Of a DNA stretch of 64,000 nt, positions 63,602 to 64,000 are shown piece after piece. Source of the DNA: Planctomycetota bacterium (GTDB lineage: Bacteria; Planctomycetota; GCA-002687715; DRQF01); the NCBI GenBank assembly GCA_020639295.1, contig JACKGY010000003.1, positions 620,001-684,000 of the forward strand, written 5' to 3'. Below the pieces are notes generated by a model that did no database searches, was not told the DNA's origin, and saw nothing but the letters and a program-made list of their open reading frames with translations. The translations under genes were made by a program, and so were the position numbers. Each line of letters starts with the position of its first letter. Within the stretch, counting starts at the first letter, position 1.

Positions 63602-64000
63602 GCGAGATCCTCTTGATCGAGGACGAACCCGGGATCCGCGAGGCGGTGACCGACTTCCTGGTGGCGCGCGGCTACCTGGTGCGCGCCGCGTCCACGCTGG
63701 CGGGCGCCCATGACGAACTCGCTCGGGGTCGCCCGGCGCTCCTGGTCCTCGACCTCCGTCTCCCCGATGGCGACGGCCTCGAGCTTCTGCGGGCGATGCG
63801 CGAGGGCCGCCTGCCTCGCCTGCCGACCATCATCGTCACCGCCCGGGGCGAGGAGGCGGCGCGGGTGCGCGGACTCGAGGCCGGGGCCGACGACTACGTG
63901 GTCAAGCCCTTCTCGATCCACGAACTCTGGGCCCGCATCCGGGCCGTTCTGCGCCGGAGCGGCGAGGCGCCGACCCGGCTCCTCCTCGGCGCCGCGGAGA
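63598..64000 (+). CDS. response regulator, OmpR/PhoB type, cut by window end
   Basis: 134 codons visible from the ATG at 63598; the gene continues past the window. Receiver domain with acidic pocket E8/D9, phospho-acceptor D52 (VLDLRLPDGDG), T81 (IIVTAR) and K103 (YVVKPFS). The linker ARIRAVLRRSG is typical of the OmpR/PhoB group, so a winged-helix DNA-binding domain should follow. The direct repeats at 61719-61830 are its likely sites, giving autoregulation and control of the divergent HEAT-like gene. Confidence 0.88.
   Translation, partial: MSEILLIEDEPGIREAVTDFLVARGYLVRAASTLAGAHDELARGRPALLVLDLRLPDGDGLELLRAMREGRLPRLPTIIVTARGEEAARVRGLEAGADDYVVKPFSIHELWARIRAVLRRSGEAPTRLLLGAAE

Overview
The window is about 64 kb of very GC-rich bacterial chromosome with dense coding and strong G/C bias at third codon positions. 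The gene content points to Planctomycetota, probably an uncultured, deep-branching lineage. Supporting signs are secreted proteins with prenyltransferase/squalene-cyclase-type repeats, a DUF1573 protein, a lipoprotein with FG-GAP and ASPIC/UnbV domains, a GYF_2 (DUF4339) membrane protein, a cluster of FHA proteins, a multidomain Gly-rich lipoprotein, and fused signalling or cell-surface enzymes. This is inferred from gene content only. No rRNA, tRNA or CRISPR array was seen.

Layout. 1-8081: the end of a surface/envelope cluster, with an Ala/Glu/Gln-rich coiled-coil protein cut by the window edge, its secreted partner, and three secreted alpha/alpha-toroid proteins, two of them with ExbD-like N-terminal segments. 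8104-14421: housekeeping enzymes (RlmI-type rRNA methyltransferase, glutaryl-CoA dehydrogenase-like enzyme, LarE, DUF445, UvrD/PcrA helicase). 14545-21004: three consecutive FHA proteins, namely a sigma-54 activator, an FHA-TM-CAP protein and an FHA-TM protein. 21031-25902: lptF-lptG flanked by clusters of modular hairpin repeats, with an IS1380-type element inserted in one repeat copy. 25878-29054: mutS and a small membrane protein. 29116-37561: surface and lipoproteins, a ThiF/MoeB enzyme, DUF1573 and GYF_2 proteins. 37566-40251: arginine/proline catabolism (pruA, arginase). 40420-46698: an operon of nitrilase, FG-GAP lipoprotein and M61 peptidase. 46710-51563: asparagine synthase, DUF1294, a TrmA/RlmD-type methyltransferase and class I aldolase. 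51767-54293: an ATP-grasp/LMW-phosphatase fusion with a methyltransferase. 54571-59143: POT peptide transporter, DUF819 and RtcB. 59172-64000: a secreted HEAT-like protein divergent from a two-component system.

Regulatory signals are unusually readable. Several genes have a -10 hexamer ending 6-7 bases before the start codon and no Shine-Dalgarno sequence, consistent with leaderless mRNAs. Others have clear Shine-Dalgarno sites. Strong hairpin terminators follow several operons. The region upstream of the two-component operon has paired direct repeats at 11-bp spacing, as expected for OmpR/PhoB-type regulators.

The most unusual items are the ExbD-like/alpha-toroid secreted fusions, the ATP-grasp/LMW-PTP fusion, the FHA-CAP membrane protein, the dispersed hairpin-repeat family (one copy supplies the mutS stop codon, another is split by the IS), and the candidate leaderless promoters. 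All functions are assigned by reading the sequence, without database searches.
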